A DNA stretch of 64,000 bases from Desarmillaria ectypa (Eukaryota > Basidiomycota > Agaricomycetes > Agaricales > Physalacriaceae), in NCBI GenBank assembly GCA_030407005.1, contig JAUDYN010000003.1, positions 3,472,001 through 3,536,000 of the forward strand, written 5' to 3'. Numbering within the stretch: position 1 is the stretch's first letter; each line of letters starts with the position of its first letter. A program made the translations under genes and the position numbers. Under the pieces are notes generated by a model, which saw only the letters and a program-made list of their open reading frames with translations, was not told the origin of the DNA and did no database searches. Positions 12,207 to 23,133 of this stretch are shown here, piece after piece.

Positions 12207-12485
12207 TCACATTTTTTCTATAGCTCTTTTGGTTCGTTCATGGTGCTCATTAATTCTGCTCGAAAATTGATCAGCGCGACATTGGCGATGAAGTGAGCAT
12301 AGGTACCTTTTCAACGCTTCAAGTTCACTATAACACAGCGTTGGATCCCCACTCTCTTCAACCATGAGAGACGTTAAGTCGTTCGAGAATAAGTGCCGGC
12401 GTCTTTTCTTCTCATCCTTCTCGAGCCTCTCAAATTGAAATGACAGACATCCTACAAGTCTTCGTTGAAAGAAGTTCACACACAA
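12207..12485 (-). pseudogene. Possible inverted, divergent relative of the 12.9-19 kb tandem family
   Basis: On the minus strand a charged segment FERLEKDEKKRRRHLFSNDL is followed by GDPTLCYSELEALK, then a GT-AG intron at the same place as in the tandem family, then INEHHERTKRAIEKM and a stop. In the tandem genes the corresponding text is NDPWDFFRELDALK, the intron, then IEAEYYERVKAKT. Upstream on the same strand (about 12720-12500) SLTDKDVSDVLDVVKPRDL weakly resembles the family N-terminus SLNDPEVLKACEALES. I see no complete gene. Relationship is inferred from short similarity plus intron position. Confidence 0.3.
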
Positions 12486-12777
12486 GCACTTTCTAATTAC
12501 TATTGTTCACAGTTGTACTCGCTTCCCTTGCGTGGACTCGTAGTGTATCTCGTATGTCAAGGTGTTCCAGAGCCAGATCTCTAGGCTTCACGACGTCCAG
12601 CACGTCCGACACGTCCTTGTCAGTCAGGCTAACCACCCCTCCCTTCACCGTATTGATATCATCCACCGCGACACATAGCTCAAAGAATTTCAGTTCAGGC
12701 TGACGCGCAGTGCCTCAAAGTCGGCAAATGCCGCCGTCTCTTTCAAACTGCTAGCCACCATGCCTTTGCCACTTGGC

Positions 12778-12808
12778 TTTGTTCTCTCGAATAGTACTCG
12801 AGAACAAA
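12778..12808. promoter_or_regulatory. TTTGTTCTC/GAGAACAAA inverted repeat upstream of copy 1
   Basis: Nine-base inverted repeat, arms at 12778-12786 and 12800-12808, ending 67 bp before the ATG of copy 1. The AACAAA core resembles HMG-box (Sox/Ste11 class) sites. Comparable palindromes precede copies 2 and 3. Function inferred. Confidence 0.45.
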
Positions 12809-12875
12809 AGCAGGCTGTCAATATAAACCAACGAATATGGATTTCAATGCTTAACCTTTCCTCTTTACCATCCTC

Positions 12876-13987
12876 ATGCTCCCTCACTTTGGAGAATACG
12901 TCGTTCTTAAACTTAATCCTATTGCTTCTCTCAAGTCGTTAAATGATCCGGAGGTATTGAAGGCCTGCGAAGCGTTAGAGAGCAAGACCTATGTTGCGTG
13001 TGTCATCAATGTACGTTCATTGCCTGCCTGAGCGCGTTCACTTGAGTGCTTAACATCAATGTACATTAGCTCTTCTCCTTCCCTTTGCCTGGCGCCGAAT
13101 ACGTGTCCCTTGCTGCGACTCTGGTTTCACAAGGTCTTCCTAACGGTGATCTGGGACGCTTTATAACATCTGACATGTCTGTGCCAATATTTCCAAACAC
13201 TTGCAATCCAGTTCCGCGACCACCGATGAGACCTTCCAATCCTCTTCCCTGGTCGGACTGTTACCACCCAACGCAGGCAACAATAAAATGTCGTATCCAA
13301 AATGACACCAACATCGGAGATCCATGGCCAGAACCGAAACATAAATTGGACGTCGCCGCTGATCGCCTTCGTCTCGCTCAGTATTTCAGCGAGGATGCCG
13401 ACCGTAGGGATGTTCTGAGACTTGAACAGGATGTTTTATCTAGCGGTGGCGGTGCTGCTGGCAGACCGTTCTCTGGTAATCAGACAGACGAGCATCGAAT
13501 ATCTGACGATACGTTTCCCGTTTGGTTTGAGCAGGACGAGTGCTGTCAATCAGGTCGCGGTGGGATCTCTTACCCAGCGGGCATAGGTAGCGAGGATGGT
13601 CAAACTCGGCTATCGACTGCTTCTCGAAAACATTTCACTGTCTCGTCTTTCCTTCGCCGACTATTCGCGAAGTTTCCCCGTCTATCCCATTCCCCGGCCG
13701 ATCCCTATGACGACGGCGATGATATTTCAACATTATCATTTGATCAGGTCGTAGCCACTGACGGCATATCTCGTCGGTCCCCTACGGACAGTATGCCAGT
13801 GGTGATTGTATCGAATGACCTGGAATCAGTTCAACAAGTCAACGATCCTTGGGATTTCTTTCGTGAACTCGACGCTTTGAAGAAGTATGTCAGCCATTTT
13901 AGCGTCGCCGAAATGTGTAGAGTCTGACTATTTGACCTTAGAATTGAGGCAGAGTACTACGAGCGGGTAAAAGCAAAGACGTGTTGA
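12876..13987 (+). pseudogene. Tandem family copy 1, C-terminal frameshift
   Basis: Family not recognised. Exons 12876-13010, 13070-13884 and 13942-13987. The N-terminus MLPHFGEY and SLKSLNDPEVLKACEALES lead to LFSFPLPGAEYVSLAATLVS, DMSVPIFPN, and PLPWSDCYHPTQ followed by NIGDPWPEPKHKL. The middle is variable and serine-rich. The end is conserved: SVQQVNDPWDFFRELDALK, a phase-2 intron, then IEAEYYERVKAKT. After that the frame meets TGA at 13985, while VDIELVRQR, matching the other copies, continues in a neighbouring frame. One base lost or gained near 13981 therefore truncates the coiled-coil-like tail. It shares intron positions and an upstream palindrome with copies 2 and 3. Effect on function unknown, since most of the protein precedes the lesion. 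Confidence 0.6.
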
Positions 13988-14429
13988 TATTGAACTCGTG
14001 CGACAAAGGCTGAAGAACCACATGCTCAGCCAATTCCATGCGATCCTTTGGGGGCCTATTTATGCTTAATGTTATATCATGTTCCCACAATTCTACCTGG
14101 TTCGTCTGACTGAGAAGTTCGCCGACAGAACTGAGTTTCTGACCACTTAAACATGCACCCTCGACTGTCAGGGGGCAGTCCAGAATGGAGATGCAATGAA
14201 GAATATGGTGGGCTGACGCTCACACAAGAGTGGTGCATGTACATGTACCGTATAGATAATAATAAGTTATGAAATCTTGGACATCTTTCGAGATTCGATC
14301 AAAGGACCACACGCGCGGAGGCCTTGCTATAAACAGAGGGAGCGGGCTTCTTTCCAGGCGACGAACGATTCACCGAGGTACGGTCCTACGGAAGAAGTCA
14401 GAAACATAGTGTTTAAAGACAGAAAGCAT
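13988..14429. other. Intergenic stretch containing the out-of-frame tail of copy 1
   Basis: The first 50 bases hold the frameshifted tail of copy 1. The rest shows no supported feature. Confidence 0.35.
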
Positions 14430-15345
14430 ACACTAACAAAGCCGGTGTTGGTCGAGTCGGCGAGTTGCATCAACTAAAATAGAAGTCATTAACGCAGAAT
14501 GCATAGACACATTGCCAAATGTACCTGCATGCCCCGCTCCAGTTGCTGCATGTTGAAGGACTTGCGACTGGCGGCGTATCCATGTCTCTTTTGGGCACGA
14601 TACTAGAGAAGGGTGCTGTAAGTATCGCTTGAATCGGCCACGTAAATCAAGGTCTCACCTGCCGCTCGTGCTTGCTGAGTTCCTTGGCGACTTTGATGAG
14701 ATACTTTGGGTTTGAACTCAGCTTCTGGTAAAATTCCCCCAGCTTTATCTTGCTATGGCTTACTAGCCGAGCGAAGTCCGTAGAAACCACCCGATACGTT
14801 CCGTTGCGAGTTCCACACGCTATCCAATGATCTTCAGGAAGTAGCCCACTTTCCGGAGTCACAGGTATTACTACAACATGTTGGGTTTTTCCTGGGAAAG
14901 ATGTCTGCCATTCTGGAATCGTTCTGATGCAGAATTTACCGTCCTTGTCGGGGGGTCCGGTACAGACAGTAATGGAGAAGTCCTTGTAAATCTGAGGAAG
15001 CGTCGTCGCATCTTGACCGTTGAAAGTTCCCATGAGAAATAGCCACGGCTCGTTCGCGCGATGTGGCAAGCCGGCAGGGGGAGGACAAAGAATTGCAGGT
15101 CTTTCCTTTCCTCGTCGACTCATGCCAGCCTTGGTGGATAGATTAGAGGAAGAGCATATGCTTTCTATGATTCTTCGGCAGGCGGGACTAGTATTGATGG
15201 AGGTATTATCGAGGGCCGATATGCATAGTTGGTGGAATGGATGGAGCAGAGATTCGTAGACGCGGTAGATTTCGCCATGCGATGCATCGGGAGATTTATG
15301 AGTGGCAGGGGCTGGGCGGGGAATAATAATCACAGACGATGGCAT
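14430..15345 (-). CDS. Hypothetical protein between tandem copies 1 and 2
   Basis: Not recognised. Minus-strand gene from ATG 15345 (MPSSVIIIPRPAPATHKS). The first exon runs to 14659 and includes EPWLFLMGTFNGQDATTLP, ITVCTGPPDKDG, VVVIPVTPESGLLPEDHWIA and KHERQ at its end. A GT-AG intron then leads best to YRAQKRHGYAASRKSFNMQQ and, after another intron, LMQLADSTNTGFVS. The second half is a basic, amphipathic helical segment. No transmembrane helix or catalytic motif is visible. The 3' end is uncertain. It lies opposite in strand to the tandem family and interrupts the array, and I see no similarity between the two. Confidence 0.5.
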
Positions 15346-15716
15346 AGGTAGCAGAGTAGAACAACCTCGAAACTGTCTGGAGAGTTTCGTGCTCAGGCTT
15401 TAAAGAATTGGGACCATGATACTTCACGAGAACAAGCTTAAGCTATAGCTCCGGAGAACAATAATAACAGAGAAAGGCCGCTTCTACGTTTTAAATGTTG
15501 AAGGGCCATAGAACTATACAACCTCAATAATAATGGAAGAACGTGGAAGAGCGTAGCACAACGGCGTAGCAAGTCGTTGAACGATACGTTGACCTGGGCG
15601 GGTGCCGACCGGCGATCAGGATTCATTCAGATTTTGGCAACTTGAAGGTCCGCCATCCGGGTGGCTCTGACCCGTGCAGCCACTTTGTTCAATGTTTCCT
15701 TTGTTTTATTCGTTTC

Positions 15717-15731
15717 TTTGTTCGAAACAAA
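15717..15731. promoter_or_regulatory. TTTGTT-CGA-AACAAA palindrome upstream of copy 2
   Basis: Perfect 6+6 inverted repeat with a 3 bp centre, 117 bp before the ATG of copy 2. The left side reads TTCTTTGTTC, which fits the fission yeast Ste11 TR-box consensus TTCTTTGTTY. Role inferred only. Confidence 0.5.
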
Positions 15732-15848
15732 TAAATCAATGTGTCCTCCAGCGCTTCATCGCCTCAGCGTTTAAAATGGACTTGAGCTCGACAGTAACGC
15801 TCAAATTTTCCCTACTACCTCTAAAGCTCCCACTTCTAGGCCTACATC

Positions 15849-17143
15849 ATGATACTTCCTCAGTTTGGAGAGTACTTTACCTTCAGCCTGGACCCGGTCG
15901 CCTCCCTTAAATCACTGAATGACGCCGAGGTAACTGAAGCGTGTAAAGCTTTGGGCAGCGGCAAAACATATGTTGCCTCGGTCATCAATGTACGTCTGCC
16001 CACGGTTTTGATATTTTCATGTTCACGAAAAATTTTCTTCACTCCTTAGCTCCTCTCCTTCCCCGTTCCCGGCGCTGAATATGTGTCTGTAGCTCTGACG
16101 CTGGTATCAAAAGGTCTCCCGGAAGGTTTACCAGAGTCCTTCATAACGCCTGATATGTCGGTAGCCATCCTACCAAACACGACCAACCCGCTGTCACGAC
16201 CACCGCTAGAGCCCTCTACCCCTCTGCCTTGGCATGACTGCTACCATCCCACACAGTCCATGACGACGTGCAGAGTCAAGAACGACATCATCCTTGGGCA
16301 GCCGTGGCCCACTCCTAAATGCCACATCGACGGTCACGCACAGAATCTCCTTGGCGGAACATACTTCTACGAGGATGCTGAGCGGAGGGAGCTCTTGAGA
16401 CAAGCTCAAGAGCCACTAGCCACTAGCAACCAGCCAGAGGAGTGCGAAGCATCTTCGGTCATCTCACCTCTTCCCGGGTCTCAAACAGATGTCCACAGCG
16501 ATTACGATGCTTCAATTAAAGGTCCTGAATGCGAAGACAGCACACCAGCCTTTGATGCACAAAGCAAGTTTTCCGAGTCACCCAGCGTGGCGAGCGAGGT
16601 TTGTGAACCGCAACAGCCTGGTGATAACCGACGTTTTTCTTTCAAATCTTTCTTCCGTGGACTACTTCGCAAAATTTGGCCTTGTGTTCCATGCTTACGG
16701 GGAAATCTCTGCGACGACGACGGCTCCTCAATATTATCCTTTGACCCATACACAGTCATTGGTAGCCTATTCGGTCCTCCGCCCGAGGACACCATGCCAG
16801 TGATAGTCGTGTCGAAAGATCTGAAGTCGGTACAGGAGATCAACAACCCATGGGACTTTTTCCGTGAATTGGATGCTCTGAAAAAGTGAGTGATTCTATT
16901 TCATCATCACGCGTACGCTTATGAGCTTCCTGGCATAGAATTGAACAACAATATCATGAGCGCGTCAAGGCCAAAACTCAAGCTGCTATTGAGTGCGCGC
17001 GTCAAAAGGATGAACAGCTACATGCCCGACTTCAAGACAAAATGCCTCGCCATGAGTCTGTAACTGGAGATACTTCAAGGGCCTCCGTTTCCTCTGTTAC
17101 ACGAGATGTGTACTGTACACCTTATCTCTCCAGGCCTTGCTAA
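15849..17143 (+). CDS. Tandem family copy 2, apparently intact
   Basis: The only one of the three tandem paralogues without a visible lesion. ATG 15849 gives MILPQFGEYFTFSLDPVASL, then NDAEVTEACKALGSGKTYVA up to the first intron. The second exon starts LLSFPVPGAEYVSVALTLVS, continues with DMSVAILPN, PLPWHDCYHPTQ and LGQPWPTPKCHID, passes a variable serine-rich region, then a short basic-hydrophobic segment FKSFFRGLLRKIWPCVPCL. It ends SVQEINNPWDFFRELDALK before the second intron. The last exon from 16939 encodes IEQQYHERVKAKTQAAIE and ARQKDEQLHARLQDKMP, a likely coiled coil, stopping at 17143. About 375 residues, no signal peptide. Function unknown; the conserved blocks are the N-terminal 100 residues and the C-terminal WDFFRELDALK plus coil. 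Confidence 0.7.
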
Positions 17144-17588
17144 AGTTGTCGTTTATGCATTATAGATGCCATGGCAGGTGCCGATACCTGATTTCCCGTC
17201 TTCAACGAAAATATTCTATGCATTATAACATATTTACATCATAGCCATTCGTTCAACCGTGCAGTACACTCCTGACGTTCCTTCATTCCTATCTACAGCG
17301 CTTAGCATACATTTTTTGAATCTTAATCTATTGCCGTCTTTTTTTAAAAGTTCGTCAGCACTAGCATCTTGCATCAATCTTCCGTGATTATCATCAAGTT
17401 CCTCAACACGCGTATTCTCGCTGCCAACTTGGAGCTTTGCTATTGTGCAAGTTTCAATCTCAGGGATAGTATTTTCTGCTGAACGCTGAGTATTTGGATA
17501 CCAAGTCAGTCTTGATCTTTGTTCGTTTTCAGCTCAGCAGTTGCCGCATTTAGTTTACTTCCACCCTGCTCTCGTCTTTGTGCTCGTT
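17144..17588. other. Intergenic stretch between copies 2 and 3
   Basis: AT-rich, with no supported gene. It contains the 3' flank of copy 2 and the promoter region of copy 3. Confidence 0.35.
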
Positions 17589-17609
17589 CCTTTGTTTTGA
17601 GAACAATGG
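17589..17609. promoter_or_regulatory. Imperfect CCTTTGTT/AACAATGG palindrome upstream of copy 3
   Basis: Inverted repeat with one mismatch, 96 bp before the ATG of copy 3. AACAATGG matches a typical Sox-type HMG-box target. It is the third of a set with the palindromes before copies 1 and 2. Confidence 0.4.
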
Positions 17610-17705
17610 CTCCAAATATAGCGCCGTACCTTGTCGCGAGACTTGATATAGAACCTGCATCTCGCTGTTCCAACCTCAAGTGCCTCAGTTTACTCTTTTG
17701 CAGTC

Positions 17706-18956
17706 ATGACCCCTCAGCGTAGAGAATACTTAGCCTTTAAGCTCGACCCAGTTGCTTCCCTCAAATATCTCAAGGATCCGGAGGTTGCCAAAGCCTGCGA
17801 AGCCTTAAAGAGCAAAGTTTATGTTGCATGCGTCACACACGTACGTTTACTGCCAGCTTGAAGAGGCCTTCGACTGACTTTTACCATCTCCTAGCTCTTC
17901 TGTTTCCCTTTGCCTGGCGTGGAATACATATCGGTGTCCATGACCTTGGTCTCGCAAGGCCTTTCTGATGGCCAGCCAGATCGATTTATACTGCCGGACA
18001 TGGCTGTTCCGATTTTGCCAAACAATTCTAACCCCCTTTTGTGACCGCCACTTAACCCTACGCTGCCTCTTCCCTGGCCAGATTGCTACCACCCTACCCT
18101 AACTATGACGCATTGTCGCGTTCGAAACTACCTTACCATTGGGGACCCGTGGCCCGATCCTAAATATCAATTGAAGTACGAAGATCGGCTTCTGGAGATC
18201 TACCACTTCCAAGATGTAACGTGTAGGGATGCACTCCGGAACGAACAAGCTTTACGCGTGGGCGATGCTGCTGGCGATGTCGACGACACTCAGCCGTACG
18301 AGCGGCAAGCATCTACGGTCACTTTACCTCTTCCATCGGAACACGACGCTGAAAGCCAATACGGTGGTTCAGTTCATGAAACCATTGAAGCTAGTGGAAC
18401 TCCATCGATCTTGTTAATACGTTCTTTCAAACTGTCGTGTTTCCTTCGCTCGCTACTTGGCAAAGTCCTGTGGTGGGTACCCTGCCTGCACACAGACCTC
18501 GATTGCTATGACAGAGACTTCTCCGACTATCCTCTCCAGGGTTTCAATCTATTCGGCGCCGCTCCTCCAGATACTATGCCTGCCATAGAGGTAATAAATG
18601 ATATAGACTCGGTAAAACAGATCAATGATCCGCGGGACTTCTTTCGGGAGCTCGATGCTTTGAAAAGGTAAGCATCCTGTTATCTATATCTGAAATTCTC
18701 CTCGTGACCGCTTGAATTTTGTAGCATTGAAGCAGACTATCACAAGCGAATGGAAGTCAGAGTCAAAGCTGACATTGAACGCGCTCGCCAAAAAGATGAA
18801 GCACTCCATGCTCGGTTGCAGTCAAAAATGCCCAAACGCGAGCCTTCGCCTGTGGAGACGATAGCAGTGTCTGTTTCTGTTATGGAAGGTATGTACTGGA
18901 AACATCCTGACGCTGACTATGCTATCGCAGACGTCAAGTCTGGCACCAATGCCTAG
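17706..18956 (+). pseudogene. Tandem family copy 3, in-frame stop
   Basis: Same architecture as copies 1 and 2: first exon 17706-17840 (MTPQRREYLAFKLDPVASLK and KDPEVAKACEALKSKVYVA), second exon from 17895 (LFCFPLPGVEYISVSMTLVS, DMAVPILPN), then PLPWPDCYHPT, IGDPWPDPKYQLK, and NDPRDFFRELDALK before the last introns. The final part is IEADYHKRMEVRVKADIERA with RQKDEALHARLQSKMPK. An in-frame TGA sits at 18042-18044, where copies 1 and 2 have CGA arginine within the NP..RPP motif, so a single C-to-T change explains it. Downstream coding text is otherwise preserved, so the lesion is probably recent. A short last intron near 18890 is possible. Confidence 0.6.
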
Positions 18957-19383
18957 TTCTTTCGTCTCCGCCGGAATATTGTATTTCCTATCTTCAACCT
19001 CATTTGTTTCGCGGTTTTGCGACCTATGCTCCTTGTTAGCACAGTGTATTCATCATAATCATTCAACTTCCTTAATGTCAATTACTCCTATTCGTTCTTA
19101 GCCTTACCGACCTAAGTCGATATCCAGACGGGAGGAAGTGTCGACTGAAAATTTTGGTAGTTGAATCAGGCTCTCCGTTTCAAGGCGAGAAAAAATACAT
19201 AAGCTGACATAATTTCAGACTTCGTTCAGCACACATTCGTTGCGTGAAGACCTTCCAACTGACAAGAGCGTAGAGATTGCACGAGGGATATGGTTCATCG
19301 CCAGCTAGACCTTGAAATCATTCACTGTTTTACATTAGAATTCTACTACTTAGGCCCTTAAATACACATTCGTTTAAAAGATT
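18957..19383. other. Intergenic stretch
   Basis: No supported feature. 3' flanks of copy 3 and of the amine oxidase gene, which are convergent. Confidence 0.4.
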
Positions 19384-22197
19384 TCAATGACATCCCGCGT
19401 GTCCATTACTAAAGGTAGATACCCGAGAGAATGCAGCGACACTCTTCGGATCTCTAGTTCCTGGAACATCCATACTAGGATTCATTGTAAAGAACGACTG
19501 GGGCTTGAGAGTGATGCTTAGATGCTCAACAGGCATCCTATAGGACATATGAGGCAAGGTTTCGATAACATAAAACAGAAAGACGTACACTGGCCAGTCT
19601 TCCGGACGAGGGATATGCGTTGTTCCTATTCACCAGAGTCAACATAAAAGGACCTCAAAGTTGGCGTAGAAAATACTCACCAACAGTCAGATACACTAGG
19701 ATATCCTCATTCTCAATGTTTTGCTCGCCCTTCACCCACGTACCAATCGAATCCTCGGGACTCTCCCTGGTCTGTGGGACATACTTTCCAGCAGGCCACA
19801 TCCTGCTTCCCTTCACACCTTCAACATCCCTGCACACCCAAATAGGGTAGTTGACAAACTGCGCCCTCTTCAACGCCCAACCATCCTTCCTCGCCATCAT
19901 CGGCGTAACACCACCCTTGATACCGACAACATAACCAACATCTTTACCGCTACTATAGTGCTGCTTAGCTGGGTTGACGATCTTCCATTTCCGCTCCTTC
20001 TCCCAATCCCAATGTCTCCCGGCCTCTTTCTTCAACACCGTATCCTCTTGGATGAACGCATTTCCGGCAAAGTTGAGGTCAGAGCCGGTTTCGGCGTTGG
20101 GGAGAGGAATGACATCAGATTCTACAACGGAGTTGTTGATACCGTCGATCATAGGGTCCACGCGAATCGAGAAGAGATGCTGGTGGTATTGGGCGTTGAC
20201 TTTAGGCGCAACCTTGGTGCCGAACTTGACGGGTTCATCGGTCTCCGATACGTAGACTTGAAGGATACCAGTCAGGCGGACTTCGAGCTCGATGCTGCCA
20301 TCCTGATAGAAATGATAGTTCCAAATGTATTCTGTAGACATCGAACTCAGTCTTAGCCCTTATGGTAGTGTGAATGTGGAACGAACCATAGTTGGCAAGC
20401 GTGCAGACCATGCTGACTACCAGGCGTCTTCTGCGAACGGTCTGTGTACGACCACCAGGGCGGTAATCCGTGTGCTTCCAAAGAACACCATTATCCTCCT
20501 CGTGGATGCAGATAGCGTTCTTGATGATAACTGCATTTCCGTCGTGTCCGACGTATGCACCAGGCTACACACATTGTCAAACGTCGTTTTCCCATTAGAT
20601 CCAGCAATGCTCAGCGTACCAAGTAGTGGATTTGACCAACACAGTCGCATCCCAACGACAGCTCATTGGCCATTGTTCCCATACCATATTCACCTCTGTC
20701 TCGGTCAGACATTCTGCTTATTGAGGTGGATAAGAGGCAACTCACGAATCAAAGGCAAACTTCCGAGGATGCGGGTATTCTGGGGCTCCGTAAGGAACCA
20801 CCATCTCAGCCAACGACAGGCGGTAGATAATCGGTCGAATTTCGCCATTATCATTGTAAGTGATCGTAGAAAGAGCTATACCCTCGCGATGTGTGAATGC
20901 TGGCATTACACAATTAGTAGAGTCAGATAGAAACCACCATGACGACTTACATATATGCATCTTCCAATTCTGCCACTCCAACTCATTCCCATCAAGCTTA
21001 AAGCTGACACCCTCGGGCTGGACGATGTGCAAAGGTTTGATGTCATCTCTGGGCTTGAAATTCTCTTCGCTTTTCTCCATAAGATCGGGAAGGAAGTCAA
21101 ACGGTTTAAGGGGAGGAGGGATGCGTGGTCGACTCGTCGCGGCAAGAGCGTCTTCGGAGAGTTCGGGGAACTTGGTGCTGGGTGCACTGAGTACCGCGCC
21201 GTTAGGGGTACTCTTATAATGAGGAGGGAAATCTGGGCCGAAGTGTCAGAAATAAGCGAAACACAAAGAAGACGCAACGTTACCTATATGCAGGACCTCT
21301 TCAGCATTTGCGTCTACCACGGCAATGAAATCCTAAGAGAATTCATCGAACATGATTTATTACAGTTGCAAATATATGCTTACCAAAGGATGTGCGTATA
21401 GATTCTCATGCTCCGAAAACCGGGCAAATAGCAAGGCTTGCTGGACACGGCGCTTCTGTGGGAAACGGTCGTCGTAGCCAATGGACCAGCCATCACAGAC
21501 TATTTGCTCGGGAAGAATACCTACCGAAAAGTGAGATATGTGACTGTCCAGATATGGAGTCTACTTGCCGACTTCTTTCGCCAATTGCTGCACCCGTGCG
21601 TCACTCTTCACAATCTTTTCACACGCAACAAGTTCTTGAACAGAAATCTGGGGCTGAGTACCTTCTGGAAGCTTTTCAATGCTCTCAATGCCCCATTTCC
21701 CACTGCCAAGAGCAAGAATGACATTATATGCGTCACTGTAGTCGACGAATCAAACCTTCGTAGATACCAAACCATAGTTTACGCACCCGTTCACGACATC
21801 AAGGAACTGTCAGACCGTCAGCTTTATCCGTGAGCAAAGGTCACAGCACGTACATCGACTTCTGCCTTCCGGGTAATTGGAGTGGGCGCCTCAGGCTGTC
21901 CACCGGGAGTTAAAGGGATCCCAAGGTAGGCAAGAACCGCTTTCTTGGGAGGCGGTAGAAGGTACGTAGTGATGAATTTGACGGCCTTGATGTCTGTATT
22001 GCTCGCAATATGGTGTCGGACTGATAGTGATACAGCTGCTATCTGAGGCGGAGGTTTATCTAGGTAGATAAGCGCGTTCAAGTTAAAATCACCTCGTCAG
22101 GAGTCAGTGGGTCTAAAGGATGTTTGAAGACAGTCGAAACGACGTGAGGGGAACTCAGAATCTCCGTTGCTGTGCTAGTAGCTGTGGTGGAAGCCAT
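19384..22197 (-). CDS. Copper amine oxidase (topaquinone-dependent)
   Basis: Oxidises primary amines to aldehydes, releasing ammonia and H2O2. Start ATG 22197 ([17 protein letters not shown], then [13 protein letters not shown] before the first intron). Conserved text in order: [110 protein letters not shown], and [19 protein letters not shown]. The tyrosine of TLANYEY, split by an intron, is the expected topaquinone precursor. Copper ligands are the HQH of [16 protein letters not shown] and probably the histidine of [13 protein letters not shown]. The C-terminus [19 protein letters not shown] is typical. Many short GT-AG introns keep phase and I see no lesion. No clear signal peptide; a cytosolic or peroxisomal location is possible. 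Confidence 0.93.
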
Positions 22198-23133
22198 TGA
22201 CGTGTGGGAACTTTCTATCACGGTACGCTAGCTCCTGAAATATTCCTGCACACAATGAATGACTGAGCCATCATGGCAGAATCACCTGACGAGAACGCGA
22301 GATACTAGATAAGCGGATTCCGCCCCATTTCCGGCACTTAAAAACTGTAACTTTGCCTCTCCTTGCTTTTAATCATATCCGGACATTGGTCACGGTAATT
22401 TGGTCATGAGATAGGGGACAATGCGGCACCAATTGAGTCTTTTGTGCCCATGACTTCTTATCACTGCTCGCCGCGGCAGTGTTTTCACTGACAGTTGACG
22501 AAGCGGTTAACGGGAAGTAAAGGGCTAAATGCGTCGGTTGCTCACCGGTACTGATCATGAACTCGTCGTCATTGGATGGGAAGTGAGGAGGTCCGCCATG
22601 TATCCGCATGTAAAACCGCTCTTTACCTTGCCACGGCATGGCTGAGGTCTCAACCGATAGATGGAGTGAGTCGGACAACTACGGGAAGTCACGAATGACA
22701 TTTTATTTTGTGCTTCGAATACAGCCAAGAAAATCAGAAGACGAGAGGCTGTAGTGGACATCGTGTTCAAGTTGCAGTCGATGTAGCAACCAAGTTTTCA
22801 AGAAGCTCTGGTGGCTGTACAACTAAGTTTCAGTTAGTAGTGACGTTTACTTGCGTTTTTAATACTTTCTTCAAAAATACACCCACCTTCTTTCCTCTCA
22901 CATGTTTCATTTCTCCACCCCTGTGGAGAGAACGAGGTCCTTGGATTATGATTTCTCAGCTCCCATCCGGGGTAACATCCTTATCTATACTCAGAACTCG
23001 AACGTGACCCTTGTCTCGATGCTTCTATCTCTCAGGCGGTTCGCTTGGTAAAAATGATATGTAATCGGTCTCTGCTTGAGTCTACATATATTCTACCTAG
23101 TGCGATGCTATTTCAACTCTTTTCCCTTTCGAC
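22198..23133. promoter_or_regulatory. Divergent promoter with seven HGATAR motifs
   Basis: The 936 bp between the amine oxidase and permease start codons contain HGATAR GATA-factor motifs at 22215-22220, 22307-22312, 22409-22414, 22458-22463, 22655-22660, 22981-22986 and 23025-23030, counting both strands. A uniform-base expectation is about 2.7. Such sites bind AreA/Nit2-type nitrogen regulators in fungi, so joint nitrogen control is inferred. A short minus-strand open stretch (22373-22770) inside the region has no recognisable product. Confidence 0.55.

Noticed and set aside
19721..20356. Plus-strand open frame of 211 residues
   Set aside because: Antisense of the copper amine oxidase exon containing the HQH copper ligands.
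22373..22770. Minus-strand frames in the amine oxidase/permease promoter
   Set aside because: Short, overlapping in two frames, no recognisable product; better explained as intergenic.
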